From Paucimonas lemoignei (GTDB lineage Bacteria; Pseudomonadota; Gammaproteobacteria; Pseudomonadales; Pseudomonadaceae), in assembly GCA_900475325.1 (NCBI GenBank), contig LS483371.1, positions 3,782,001 to 3,846,000 of the forward strand: DNA of 64,000 bases, read 5' to 3'. Shown in pieces: positions 35,316 to 44,574 of the stretch. How positions within the stretch are numbered: position 1 is the first letter of the stretch; each line of letters opens with the position of its first letter. A program made the translations under genes and the position numbers. The notes under the pieces were generated by a model that saw nothing but the letters and a program-made list of their open reading frames with translations, did no database searches and had not been told where the DNA came from.

Positions 35316-35738
35316 TTCCGCCCCGCCTTCTACGCCGCGCTTCCGCGCAACAAACACAGGAGCTGTGGGAGCAAGCTTGCTTGCGAAGGGGCCGGTACGT
35401 CCGGCACATCTGCTTTGCTAGACACATAGCCTTCGAGCAAGGTGGAGCGCCTCCCCCGGTCGATCCCACACAAAGCATTTCAATTCGCACAGTGGTTTCG
35501 CACTTACTCTCGATAGCGTCGACAAGGTCAACGCAGAAAGCGCCTAAGAACCGCTAAATATTTCCCACCAAGAAAATAAGTTTCCAGAAAATTCTGGACG
35601 CGCAGTTTTCTTTCGCCTATAAATCCGCATTAAGAATATTTAATTCCTGAAGGGAATTTTTATTCATCAGAGAAAAATTTTTTTGCCCCTGAATTTTCGC
35701 CCTGCGCTGAGCTGCCGCCACTTCTCCGAGGACAAGCC
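35316..35738. promoter_or_regulatory. Gap with a REP pair and AT-rich promoter of the purU operon
   Basis: The first part holds a degenerate REP pair (35360-35472, GCTGTGGGAGCAAGC and an opposed arm ending GATCCCACA). From about 35555 the DNA is strikingly AT-rich (including AAGGGAATTTTTATTC near 35650), which suggests an activated promoter for purU-folD-mgdABCD. The third copy of the GGAAACTT motif lies inside it. No gene is seen. Confidence 0.55.
35572..35585. promoter_or_regulatory. Motif copy 3 (inverted) upstream of purU
   Basis: GAAAATAAGTTTCC reads GGAAACTTATTTTC on the minus strand, matching 13 of 14 bases of the GGAAACTTACTTTC motif found upstream of gmaS. It lies 153 bp before the purU start, linking both arms of the pathway to one regulator. 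A further TTTCCC sits just to its left. Confidence 0.55.
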
Positions 35739-36605
35739 ATGCAACACGAAAAGAACCATTTCATTCTCAAGGTCAGCTGCCCGGCGACGTCAGGCATCGT
35801 CGCCGCCGTGGCGTCGTACCTGGCGACCAACAGCTGCTACATCGGTGAAATGGCGCAGTTCGACGACGAGTTCAGCGGCCAGTTTTTCATGCGGGCAGTG
35901 TTTCGCTTCAACGACGGGCACAGCGGCGACATCGATCAACTCAAGGGCGGTTTCGAAGAAGTGGCCAGCGCATTCGGCATGCAGTGGGAGTTGCACGACA
36001 CCCGCGCGCCGATGCGTGTGCTGCTGATGGTCAGCAAGTTCGATCATTGCCTGACTGACTTGCTGTATCGCTACCACAAAGGCGAGATGGACATGACCAT
36101 CACCGCCATCGTCTCCAACCACCTGGACCTGCGGCACATGGCCGAGCGTGAAGGCATCCGCTTTATCTACCTGCCGGTGAGCAAAGACACCAAGGCCACC
36201 CAGGAAGCCGAGCTGATGAAGATTGTTGACGACACCAGCACCGAACTGGTGGTGCTGGCGCGCTACATGCAGATCCTCTCCGATGACCTGTGCAAGCAAC
36301 TGTCGGGCCGGGCGATCAACATTCACCACTCATTCCTGCCCGGCTTCAAAGGCGCGAAGCCTTATCACCAGGCTTACGAACGTGGCGTGAAACTGATTGG
36401 CGCCACCGCCCACTACGTCACCAGCGACCTGGACGAAGGGCCGATCATCGAACAGGAAGTACAGCGCGTCGATCACGCGTATCTGCCTGCGGATCTGGTG
36501 GCCATGGGTCGCGATACCGAAACCGTGGCGCTGTCCAAGGCGGTCAAATACCACCTGGAACATCGGGTCTTCCTCAACCACGACAGAACGGTGGTGTTCC
36601 GGTGA
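35739..36605 (+). CDS. purU: Formyltetrahydrofolate deformylase
   Basis: A 288-residue enzyme with an N-terminal ACT-like domain (residues 1-85, [22 protein letters not shown]) and a C-terminal formyltransferase-fold domain. Catalytic segments are [34 protein letters not shown] and [10 protein letters not shown]. It hydrolyses 10-formyl-THF to formate and free THF. Its stop overlaps the folD GTG start. In this operon it disposes of the one-carbon unit released from N-methylglutamate and recycles THF for the dehydrogenase. Confidence 0.94.
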   Translation: MQHEKNHFILKVSCPATSGIVAAVASYLATNSCYIGEMAQFDDEFSGQFFMRAVFRFNDGHSGDIDQLKGGFEEVASAFGMQWELHDTRAPMRVLLMVSKFDHCLTDLLYRYHKGEMDMTITAIVSNHLDLRHMAEREGIRFIYLPVSKDTKATQEAELMKIVDDTSTELVVLARYMQILSDDLCKQLSGRAINIHHSFLPGFKGAKPYHQAYERGVKLIGATAHYVTSDLDEGPIIEQEVQRVDHAYLPADLVAMGRDTETVALSKAVKYHLEHRVFLNHDRTVVFR

Positions 36606-37507
36606 ATACAGGCAAACTCATCGACGGCAAAGCGGCTGCCGCGCGGGTCCTGGCGCAGGTCAAAGCCGAGGTCAGCCAGTTGAAAGAAGACGCCATCGAA
36701 CCTGCATTGGCGGTGATTCTGGTGGGGGCTGATCCGGCCAGTCAGGTCTACGTGCGCAACAAGATACTGCGCGCCGAAGAGGCCGGTATTCGCTCCCTCG
36801 AATACCGCCTTGCGGCCGAGACGACCCAAACAGATCTGCTGCAACTGATTGCCCGGCTCAATGCCGATCGCAGCGTCAACGGCATCCTGTTGCAACTGCC
36901 GCTGCCTCCTCACATGGAAGAAGCCCGCGCCTTGCAGGCCATTGATCCAGGCAAGGATGTGGATGGCTTTCACAGCGAAAACGTCGGCGGCCTGAGCCAG
37001 GGCCGCGACGTACTGACCCCCTGCACACCCAGCGGCTGCATGCATTTGTTGCGCGAAGCCTGCGGCGACCTGAGCGGTAAGCACGCCGTGGTGATCGGCC
37101 GTTCCAATATCGTCGGCAAACCCATGGCCGCCCTGCTGTTGCAGGCCCATTGCTCAGTCACCGTGGTCCACTCGCGCAGCGTGGATGCCAAGGCCTTGTG
37201 CCGCCTGGCCGACATCGTCATCGCCGCCGTGGGCAAGCCACGCATGATCGACGCCAGCTGGCTCAAGCCCGGGGCCGTCGTCATTGATGTGGGTATTAAC
37301 CGAATTGATGAGGACGGCCGCAGCCGCCTGGTGGGCGATGTGGATTTCGACAGCGCCCTGCCGCAAGTCTCGGCCATCACCCCGGTACCCGGCGGCGTGG
37401 GTCCCATGACCATCGCCTTCCTCATGAAAAACACGGTCACCGCTGCCCGTCAGCAGGCCTACGCGCAACGCAGCCAATCGGAGGCCGTATGCCTTTCAAC
37501 TTATTGA
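36602..37507 (+). CDS. folD: Methylene-THF dehydrogenase/methenyl-THF cyclohydrolase
   Basis: A 301-residue bifunctional enzyme. Family motifs are [17 protein letters not shown] (catalytic Tyr and Lys), [26 protein letters not shown] and [17 protein letters not shown] (NADP loop). The start is a GTG at 36602 that overlaps the purU stop in a GTGA arrangement; a longer in-frame upstream extension has no homology. The 3' end overlaps mgdA by 19 bp. It is a dedicated extra copy that converts methylene-THF from N-methylglutamate oxidation to formyl-THF for PurU. Confidence 0.93.
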   Translation: MNTGKLIDGKAAAARVLAQVKAEVSQLKEDAIEPALAVILVGADPASQVYVRNKILRAEEAGIRSLEYRLAAETTQTDLLQLIARLNADRSVNGILLQLPLPPHMEEARALQAIDPGKDVDGFHSENVGGLSQGRDVLTPCTPSGCMHLLREACGDLSGKHAVVIGRSNIVGKPMAALLLQAHCSVTVVHSRSVDAKALCRLADIVIAAVGKPRMIDASWLKPGAVVIDVGINRIDEDGRSRLVGDVDFDSALPQVSAITPVPGGVGPMTIAFLMKNTVTAARQQAYAQRSQSEAVCLSTY

Positions 37508-38730
37508 AGTACGGCTTGAGTTCGGAGTATCCGGTCGACGTCGACCTGCCCGCGCCCAAGGAACTCAAATCGTCCTACGACGTCGTGATCATCGGCGGAG
37601 GCGGTCACGGGCTGGCCACCGCTTACTACCTGTCCAAGTACCACGGCATCACTAATATCGCGGTGCTGGAAAAGGGTTATCTGGGCGGCGGCAACACGGC
37701 GCGCAACACGGCAGTGATCCGCTCCAACTACCTGACCAGCGAAGGCGTGAAGTTCTATGCCGAGTCGGTGCGCATGTTCGAAGGGCTGTCCAACGAGTTC
37801 GACTTCAACATCATGTACTCCCATCGCGGCCAATTGACCCTGGCCCACACCGACGCCACCGTGCGCTCGTTCCGCCAGCGGGCGGAAGTGAACAAGCACT
37901 TCGGTGGCCGCACCGAGATGATCGACCGCCAACAGATCCGCGAACTGGTGCCCTCGCTCAACCTTGATCCGGGGCACATTCCAGTGATCGCCGGGCTCTG
38001 GCACATCGACGGCGCCACCGCCCGCCACGACGCCGTGGCCTGGGGTTACGCCAAGCAGGCGGCCAAGCGCGGGGTGGAAATTCATCAGCTCACCGAAGTT
38101 CAGGAGCTGATCATTGAAAACGGCACCATCACGGCGGTGAAAACCAACCGCGGCACGATCAAATGTGGCTGTGCGGTGCAGGCGGTGGCGGGCATGAGTT
38201 CGCAACTGATGAAAAAGGCCGGGATCCGCTCGCCGATCCAGACCTTTCCGCTGCAGGCCATGGTGACCCAGCCATTCAAGCCGTTCCTCGACCCGCTGGT
38301 GAGTTCGTCGGCCTTGCACTGCTACGTGCAACAGACCAGCCGAGGCGAAGTGGTGTTCGGCGGCGGCTCCGATCCCTACCCGCTGTTCAACACGCGCTCG
38401 ACCCTGGATTTGAAAGAAAGCCTGCTGGCCCATGCGGTGGAGATGTTCCCGTTCCTGGCCAATGCCAAATTGATGCGCCAGTGGGCCGGGATCACCGACA
38501 TGACCCCGGACTACAGCCCGATCATGGGCCTTTCACCGGTGAAGAATTATTACCTGGATGCAGGCTGGGGCACCTGGGGCTTCAAGGCGACGCCTATCTG
38601 CGGCAAGACCATGGCCGAACTGGTGGCCAGCGGCGGCAAGACGCCAGACCTGATCAAGCCGTTTGGCCTGGAGCGTTTTTCGACCTTCCAGCAAGTCAAC
38701 GAAATGGGCGCGACGGCGGCTAGCCACTAA
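37489..38730 (+). CDS. mgdA: N-methylglutamate dehydrogenase subunit A (sarcosine oxidase beta-like)
   Basis: A 413-residue flavoprotein of the DAO/SoxB family. The FAD dinucleotide loop [19 protein letters not shown] is at residues about 30-48, and [20 protein letters not shown] covers the flavin-attachment region. It catalyses oxidative removal of the N-methyl carbon. Together with the next three genes it forms a heterotetramer homologous to sarcosine oxidase. The sox-like set is linked to gmaS and mgsABC, so N-methylglutamate rather than sarcosine is the expected substrate. Confidence 0.88.
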   Translation: MPFNLLKYGLSSEYPVDVDLPAPKELKSSYDVVIIGGGGHGLATAYYLSKYHGITNIAVLEKGYLGGGNTARNTAVIRSNYLTSEGVKFYAESVRMFEGLSNEFDFNIMYSHRGQLTLAHTDATVRSFRQRAEVNKHFGGRTEMIDRQQIRELVPSLNLDPGHIPVIAGLWHIDGATARHDAVAWGYAKQAAKRGVEIHQLTEVQELIIENGTITAVKTNRGTIKCGCAVQAVAGMSSQLMKKAGIRSPIQTFPLQAMVTQPFKPFLDPLVSSSALHCYVQQTSRGEVVFGGGSDPYPLFNTRSTLDLKESLLAHAVEMFPFLANAKLMRQWAGITDMTPDYSPIMGLSPVKNYYLDAGWGTWGFKATPICGKTMAELVASGGKTPDLIKPFGLERFSTFQQVNEMGATAASH

Positions 38731-38756
38731 TCCTTCATTTGAGTCAGGAACAGCAC

Positions 38757-39068
38757 ATGAAAGTCATGACTTGCCCGCTCAACGGGCCGAGCAACATCAC
38801 CGAGTTCACCTACGGTGGCGAATTCAAGCAGATGCCGGACCCGGCCACCTGCACCGACGGTGAATGGGCCGACTACGTCTTCAACAGCGAAGACACCCTT
38901 GGCGTGGTCCGTGAATGGTGGATGCACACCCCGTCCAGCTATTGGTTTCTGGCCGAGCGCCACACCGGCAGCGATGAAATTCTGCGCACCTTCGACCCCA
39001 GGGAAATATTCACCGCCCGGGTTGACTTTACCTCTGCACCCGCACCTGCCGGGGAGATTGCCCGATGA
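38757..39068 (+). CDS. mgdB: N-methylglutamate dehydrogenase subunit B (sarcosine oxidase delta-like)
   Basis: A 103-residue SoxD-type small subunit. It carries CPLNGPSNITEFTYGGEF near the N-terminus and DYVFNSEDTLGVVREWWMHTPSSYWFLAERHT centrally, both typical of the family. The usual zinc-binding cysteines of SoxD (Cys-x-x-Cys) are reduced to a single Cys at residue 5 plus others not obvious, which fits the methylglutamate version. The ATG at 38757 follows AGGAACAG. Its end overlaps the mgdC start by 4 bp. Confidence 0.87.
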   Translation: MKVMTCPLNGPSNITEFTYGGEFKQMPDPATCTDGEWADYVFNSEDTLGVVREWWMHTPSSYWFLAERHTGSDEILRTFDPREIFTARVDFTSAPAPAGEIAR

Positions 39069-41971
39069 GCACGCCCAACCGCCTGCCCGCCCCCATGGGC
39101 CTGCTGATTGATCGCAGCAAGCCACTGGCCTTCAGTTTTGACGGCAAACCGCATCAGGGCTTCGAGGGCGACAGCATTGCCAGCGCCCTGCTCGCCAACG
39201 GCCGCTTCCTGTTGTCACGCTCGTTCAAATACCACCGCCCGCGCGGCCCGCTGACCATGGCCGGGCAAGATGCCAACACCTTGGTGCAGCTGCCGAGCGA
39301 GCCCAACGTACTGGCCGACAGTTACCTGCTTGAAAATGGCGTGCAGGTCACCGGGCAGAACTTCAACGGCTCGCTGGACAACGACAAAGACGCGTACCTG
39401 GGCAAGTTCTCCACATTCATGCCGGTGGGCTTTTACTATCGCTCCTTCTATAAACCCAAGGGCGCGTGGAAAGTCTGGGAGCCGATCATTCGCAAAAAGG
39501 CCGGGCTTGGCGTGCTGGACCTGGCATTCCAGCCGGAGTATTACGACAAGGCCTATCTGTTCACCGACCTGGCCATCGTCGGTGCAGGTCCTGCGGGTTT
39601 GCAGGCCGCGCTGACCGCCGCCAATGCCGGGGCCAAGGTGCTGCTGATCGAGCAACAGCCGGTGCTCGGTGGTTCGCTGACCTACGCCCGTTTTGATATC
39701 GACGGCAAACGCGCAGAAGCCCTGCGGGTTGAGTTGGTGGAAGCGGTGGAAAACCACACCAACATTCACGTCCTCAAGCAAGCCACCTGCAACGCCTGGT
39801 TCACCGATAACTATTTGCCAGTGATTCAAGGCAAGCGCATGTACAAGGTACGCGCCACGCAATGCCTGATCGCCAGCGGCTCGTTCGATCAGCCGGTGAT
39901 CTTCCGCAACAACGACTTGCCCGGCGTGATGCTGACCAGCGCAGCCCAGCGTTTGATGAAGCTGTATGCGGTCAAACCGGGCAAGCGCGCGGTGGTCCTG
40001 ACCGGCAATGACGACGGGTATCTGGCCGCGCTGGATCTGCATGAGCAAGGCGTGGAAGTCGCCGCCCTGGTGGACATGCGCAACAACCCCGCCGACCGGA
40101 CGCTGCTACTGGCTCTGGAACAACGGGGCATCACCTGCCACCTGGGCAGTACTGTTTATGAGGCGCTGCATGAAAAAGGCATGCGCCACGTGAGCGGTGT
40201 CGATCTGCGCAAGATCACCGGGCAAGGCCAGGTCGCCAGTACCGGCCTAACCCTGGACTGCGACCTGCTGTGCATGTCCGGCGGCTACATGCCGGTTTAT
40301 CAACTGCTGTGTCAGGCCGGGGGCAAACTCAGCTACGACGATCAACAGGCCGAGTTCACCCTCAGCGGCTTGCCGGCCAACCTCGGCGTGACCGGTTCTG
40401 CGCATGGTTACCACGCGCTCGACAATGTATTGGCCGATGCCATCCACGCGGCGGCTGATGTGGTGGCCGCGCTGAATCTGGAGCTCAAGGCCAAGCCGCT
40501 GGCGATACGTGCAGAAGCCCCGGTGAATTTCCCGTGGCCAATCTTCCCGCACCCCAAGGGCAAGGACTTCGTCGACTTCGATGAAGACCTGCAAGTGCGC
40601 GACATCATCAACGCCACCAAAATCGGCTATCGCGATATTCAGCTGGTCAAGCGCTATTCCACCGTCGGCATGGGGCCTTCGCAAGGCCGTCATTCGGCAC
40701 TGCCGACGGCACGGCTGGTGGCGCAATCGACCCAGCGCAACGTCAGCGAAACCGGCGTCACCACGGCCCGCCCGCCCTTCGTCGCCGAAAAACTCGCCCA
40801 TGTGGCCGGCCGAGCATTTGACCCTTATCGCCAGACGCCGATGCACAAACGCCACGTCGAAGCCGGGGCAAAAATGATGCCCGCCGGGATCTGGCAGCGC
40901 CCTGCCTATTACGGCAAACCCCATGAGCGCGACGCGTGCATGCAGGCTGAAGCGCTGCACGTGCGCAACAAGGTCGGCATCATCGACGTCTCGACCCTGG
41001 GCGGCCTGGACGTACGTGGGCCGGATGCCGCCGAGCTGCTTAACCGCATGTACACCTTCGCGTTCCTCAAGCAGCCCATCGGTCGTTCACGTTATGCGCT
41101 GATGACCAACGAACATGGCGTAGTGATCGATGACGGCGTGTGCGCGCGCTTCGCCGAAAATCACTTCTACGTCACCGCGACCACCAGCGGCGTGGATCGT
41201 ATCTATCAACAGATGCTCAAGTGGAACGCTCAATGGCGCCTGGACGTGGACATCGCCAACGTCACGGCAGCGATTTCAGCGGTCAACGTGGCCGGGCCTG
41301 ACTCGCGCAAAGTACTGGAAAAAGTCTGCACCGGCATCGACCTGTCGGCTGAAGGCTTCCCTTACCTGGGTGTGCGCGAAGGCACCGTGGCGGGCATCAA
41401 GGCGCGCTTGCTGCGGGTCGGCTTCGTCGGCGAACTGGGCTATGAAATCCACGTACCGGCACGCCATGCCCTCAAGCTTTGGGATGCACTGTGCGAAGCA
41501 GGCAAGGAACACGACATTCGCCCGTTCGGCGTGGAAACCCAACGCCTGCTGCGTCTGGAAAAAGGCCACGTGATCATCAGCCAGGACACCGACGGCATGA
41601 CCCACCCCGGCGAGATCGACATGGGCTGGGCGGTGAGCCGCAACAAGCCATTCTTCGTCGGCCGCCGTTCGGTGGACATCCTCGAAGCCCAGCCGATGAA
41701 ACGCAAACTGGTGGGCTTTACCCTGCCCAAAACCAGCCCGCAACCGCTGGAAGGTCATCTGGTGCTCAAGGGGCCGGACATCAGCGGCAACGTGACGTCC
41801 TGTGAGTATTCGCAAAGCCTGGGCCAGATCATTGGCATGGCCTTCGCAGCCTTTGATCAGAGCCAGCCGGGCCAGCAGATTCCGATCCGCGTCGAGGACG
41901 GCGTGATCGTACAGGCCACAGTAGTGAAACTGCCCTTCTTCGACCCTGAAAACCAGCGCCAGGAGCTTTGA
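39065..41971 (+). CDS. mgdC: N-methylglutamate dehydrogenase subunit C (sarcosine oxidase alpha-like)
   Basis: A 968-residue large subunit, the normal length for SoxA. In order: an N-terminal 2Fe-2S-ferredoxin-like region (about 15-105; FDGKPHQGFEGDSIASALLANG), an NAD/FAD-binding pyridine-nucleotide-disulphide-like domain (AIVGAGPAGLQAALTAANAG near 175), and a C-terminal GcvT-type folate domain (about 590-950; IIDVSTLGGLDVRGPDAAELLNRMY). The folate domain transfers the one-carbon unit to THF, which explains the linked folD and purU. Confidence 0.9.
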   Translation: MSTPNRLPAPMGLLIDRSKPLAFSFDGKPHQGFEGDSIASALLANGRFLLSRSFKYHRPRGPLTMAGQDANTLVQLPSEPNVLADSYLLENGVQVTGQNFNGSLDNDKDAYLGKFSTFMPVGFYYRSFYKPKGAWKVWEPIIRKKAGLGVLDLAFQPEYYDKAYLFTDLAIVGAGPAGLQAALTAANAGAKVLLIEQQPVLGGSLTYARFDIDGKRAEALRVELVEAVENHTNIHVLKQATCNAWFTDNYLPVIQGKRMYKVRATQCLIASGSFDQPVIFRNNDLPGVMLTSAAQRLMKLYAVKPGKRAVVLTGNDDGYLAALDLHEQGVEVAALVDMRNNPADRTLLLALEQRGITCHLGSTVYEALHEKGMRHVSGVDLRKITGQGQVASTGLTLDCDLLCMSGGYMPVYQLLCQAGGKLSYDDQQAEFTLSGLPANLGVTGSAHGYHALDNVLADAIHAAADVVAALNLELKAKPLAIRAEAPVNFPWPIFPHPKGKDFVDFDEDLQVRDIINATKIGYRDIQLVKRYSTVGMGPSQGRHSALPTARLVAQSTQRNVSETGVTTARPPFVAEKLAHVAGRAFDPYRQTPMHKRHVEAGAKMMPAGIWQRPAYYGKPHERDACMQAEALHVRNKVGIIDVSTLGGLDVRGPDAAELLNRMYTFAFLKQPIGRSRYALMTNEHGVVIDDGVCARFAENHFYVTATTSGVDRIYQQMLKWNAQWRLDVDIANVTAAISAVNVAGPDSRKVLEKVCTGIDLSAEGFPYLGVREGTVAGIKARLLRVGFVGELGYEIHVPARHALKLWDALCEAGKEHDIRPFGVETQRLLRLEKGHVIISQDTDGMTHPGEIDMGWAVSRNKPFFVGRRSVDILEAQPMKRKLVGFTLPKTSPQPLEGHLVLKGPDISGNVTSCEYSQSLGQIIGMAFAAFDQSQPGQQIPIRVEDGVIVQATVVKLPFFDPENQRQEL

Positions 41972-41974
41972 GCC

Positions 41975-42562
41975 ATGTCCAGTCTGCAAGCGCAACACGC
42001 CATCGGGCTCAGCCCTCTGCAACCCTGCGCGTTGATCGATCTGAGTGAAGTGCCACGGGTCGGCTTTCGCGGTCGGCAAAGCGCCGAATACCTGAGCGCC
42101 CGAGGGTTCGAGCTACCTGATGCTCCAAACCGCGCTGTCACTCAGGCCGACGGCAGCCACGTGGCGCGGTTGTCCCAGACCGAATACCTGGTGCTGGGCA
42201 GCCTCGCTGATCGCGGCCAGCGCATCGCCGACGAAGAGGCGCGCTGGGAGCTGGACCACAGCGCCAACTACCTGCTGCCCCGTCAGGACAGCCATGCCTG
42301 GCTGCAGTTGAGTGGCGTTCATATCGATCAGGTGATGGCCAAACTGTGCGGCGTCGACCTGCGCTTACAGGCCTTTGCTGCGGGTGCGGCCGCTCAGACG
42401 TCGGCGGCGCGGATCAACGTGATTGTGATCAACGTGGGGTCGCAGGAAGTACCTACGTTTCAGATCCTGTGTGACAGCGCTTCGGTGGAGTATTTCAAGG
42501 GTGCTGTGCTGGATGCGATGGGGGAGTTTGGCGGGGCATTGCTGAAGCTGGCGGACAACTGA
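41975..42562 (+). CDS. mgdD: N-methylglutamate dehydrogenase subunit D (sarcosine oxidase gamma-like)
   Basis: A 195-residue SoxG-family subunit with a GcvT-like fold (VGFRGRQSAEYLSARGFELPDAPNRAV and LLPRQDSHAWLQLSGVHIDQVMAKLCGVDLR). It follows mgdC by 3 bp and closes the operon. It completes the heterotetramer. The stretch after it is occupied by dispersed repeats, with no further pathway gene. Confidence 0.87.
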   Translation: MSSLQAQHAIGLSPLQPCALIDLSEVPRVGFRGRQSAEYLSARGFELPDAPNRAVTQADGSHVARLSQTEYLVLGSLADRGQRIADEEARWELDHSANYLLPRQDSHAWLQLSGVHIDQVMAKLCGVDLRLQAFAAGAAAQTSAARINVIVINVGSQEVPTFQILCDSASVEYFKGAVLDAMGEFGGALLKLADN

Positions 42563-42591
42563 AGAAATTCAGGTGAATCACTGGCGTCATC

Positions 42592-43575
42592 GCGGCATGG
42601 GTATCGATGCATCTGTTGTGTACATATTCGTTGCTGAGGTTACGGCCACTTGGGGTTCCGCCCTTACGGCGGGTCACTTTCGAAAAGCCGGATTGCCGGC
42701 CCAGACGAAAGTAACCAAAGCGCTCTTGCCCCACCACTCGGCACCTCGCTTAGGGTCGGTGTACCCGTAATCCGACATTGATTCGGCGGGCCGCCGCAAA
42801 GGGCCATCCATGGCCCAGTGCGGCTAAACCGGCATCCATGCCGGTTTGCCCGCCGAATCAATATCGGCTTCCGGCCAGCGTGGTTTGACGGGGCGCTTAA
42901 GATCAAAAGCCAGATCAAAAGCAGATCTAGATCAAAAGCGGCGATGGATGGCGCTGCGTGAATTGAGGTAGGAGCTGCCGAAGGCTGCGAAAGCGGCTTC
43001 CGATTCGCAGCCTTTGGCAGCTCCTACAGGGAATTGCGAACGCCGTTGACTCTGTGGGAGCGAGCTTGCTCGCGAATGGGCCGGTACGGCCGCTAAATAT
43101 CTGAGGCTGAACTTACGCATTCGCGAGCAAGCTCGCTCCCACGGGTTAGCGTCAGCCCAGGTATTAAACCGTACCTGTAAGAGCGAATTCATTCGCGAAG
43201 GCAATGGCACAGACGATGAAGGTAACGCGGCAGGATCACGCGAGAAGCAGGTCGGCTTTCAGGCCGCCTCGCGCGCTTTTGATTTTGATCTTAGGCGCCC
43301 CGTTAAACCACGCTGGCCGGAATTCGATATTGAGGCGTGGGGCAAACCGGCAGGGATGCCGGTTTAGCCGCCCCAGGCCATGGATGGCCGTTGGCGGCGG
43401 CCCCACGCATCAATGTCGGATTACGGGCATGCCGAGCCTAGGCGAGGGACCGAGTGGTGGGGCAAGAGCGTTTTGCTTACTTTTGACTGGGCCGGCATTC
43501 CGGCCTCAAAAGTGAGGCGCCGTAAGGGCGCAACCAACAGCAGCCATGACCGCAACAACGGATATGTACACAAAA
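42592..43575. repeat. About 1-kb inverted pair of dispersed repeats enclosing REP doublets
   Basis: Left arm about 42592-42920 and right arm about 43225-43575 are imperfect inverses. Shared blocks are ACATATTCGTTGCTG/GCGGTCATGG-like ends, CCTTACGGCGGGTCACTTTCG, GGCCATCCATGGCCC, AAACCGGCATCCATGCCGGTTT and a CGTGGTTTGACGGGGCGC core. Between them are REP doublets at 42967-43029 (TAGGAGCTGCCGAAGGCTGC type) and 43052-43142 (GTGGGAGCGAGCTTGCTCGC type). Related sequence recurs at 51200-51510 and at the window's right edge. No gene is supported in the 1.1-kb gap. Confidence 0.8.
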
Positions 43576-43662
43576 ACACGTGTGGATATCTGCGATAGCG
43601 ATGTCCGAAACGCCAGATACCGAATCGCCTCAGCAAAAACGCAGTCAACACAAGGCCCCACT

Positions 43663-44442
43663 ATGACCCCGCCCGAACCCACCGAAAAAGACACCGACTA
43701 CAGCGTCCCCGCCCTGGCACGTGGCCTGAGCGTACTGGGCATGTTCAACGCCCGGACTCGCACCCTGAGCATCCAGGACATCGCCGAACGCCTGGGCGTC
43801 AGCACCTCGGCGGTGTACCGGATCCTGTTCACCCTGACTGACATGGGTTACCTGAACAAACTCAACACCCACTACGAACTGGGCGCGCGAGTGATCAGCG
43901 ACGGTTTCAGCTACCTGGCCAGCCGCGACATCGTCGAAGTCGCCATGCCGCACCTCAACCTGCTGCGCGACCGCACCTCCCTCTCCTGCCACCTGAGCAT
44001 CCGCGAACAGACCGACAGCCTCTACCTGTTCCGCGCATTCGCCGCGCAACGCCTCTCGGTGAATATCCCCATCGGCACCCGCATCGCGTGCCACTGCACA
44101 GCCATGGGCCGCATGTTGCTCACCCAACTGACGGATGCGCAGCTGGGCCAGCTCTATCAGCACGTGCGACTGGACGACTACCCCACGCCAGCCCCCAGGA
44201 CCCTGCCGCAACTGCAGAGCCTGATTGCCGAAGACCGGGAACGTGGCTGGGTCCTGCACCGCTCCGACTACTCCACGGCCATTGCCACTTCCATCAAGGA
44301 TCACACTGGTCAGGTCACCGCAGCCATCAACCTCTCAGGCCCCGATGCAGTGATGGATCCGGACGGCGCCAAGGATCGGTTTCAGAATCTGCTCCTTGAG
44401 TGCAGCGCCAGCATCAGCCGTGAGCTGGGTTATTCGGGTTAA
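43663..44442 (+). CDS. IclR family transcriptional regulator
   Basis: A 259-residue regulator: N-terminal winged HTH at about residues 20-75 (RGLSVLGMFNARTRTLSIQDIAERLGVSTSAVYRILFTLTDMGYL), then the IclR effector domain (GTRIACHCTAMGRMLL, RERGWVLHRSDYSTAIATSI, AAINLSGPDAVM). The ATG at 43663 gives the usual N-terminus; the frame is open 39 codons further up into the dispersed repeat and is not credible there. Its target is not evident, since the neighbours are a repeat block and a chemoreceptor. Confidence 0.89.
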   Translation: MTPPEPTEKDTDYSVPALARGLSVLGMFNARTRTLSIQDIAERLGVSTSAVYRILFTLTDMGYLNKLNTHYELGARVISDGFSYLASRDIVEVAMPHLNLLRDRTSLSCHLSIREQTDSLYLFRAFAAQRLSVNIPIGTRIACHCTAMGRMLLTQLTDAQLGQLYQHVRLDDYPTPAPRTLPQLQSLIAEDRERGWVLHRSDYSTAIATSIKDHTGQVTAAINLSGPDAVMDPDGAKDRFQNLLLECSASISRELGYSG

Positions 44443-44574
44443 GCCCTCAAGAAGCCCGGAGCCGCGCCGATAGCCGGATACCATAAATATAATTAGAAGC
44501 ATTTGTACGTGCCTGCCAAAACTAATCTCGACATCTGTCGGGGGGCGTGAGCCAGAACTGCAATCGGAGCATGG

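Noticed and set aside
37489..42562. Heterotetrameric sarcosine oxidase (soxBDAG) for glycine betaine catabolism
   Set aside because: The subunits are homologous, but there is no glyA, sda or betaine-demethylase gene nearby, and the linked gmaS and mgsABC genes point to N-methylglutamate as substrate. The sarcosine reading is not fully excluded.
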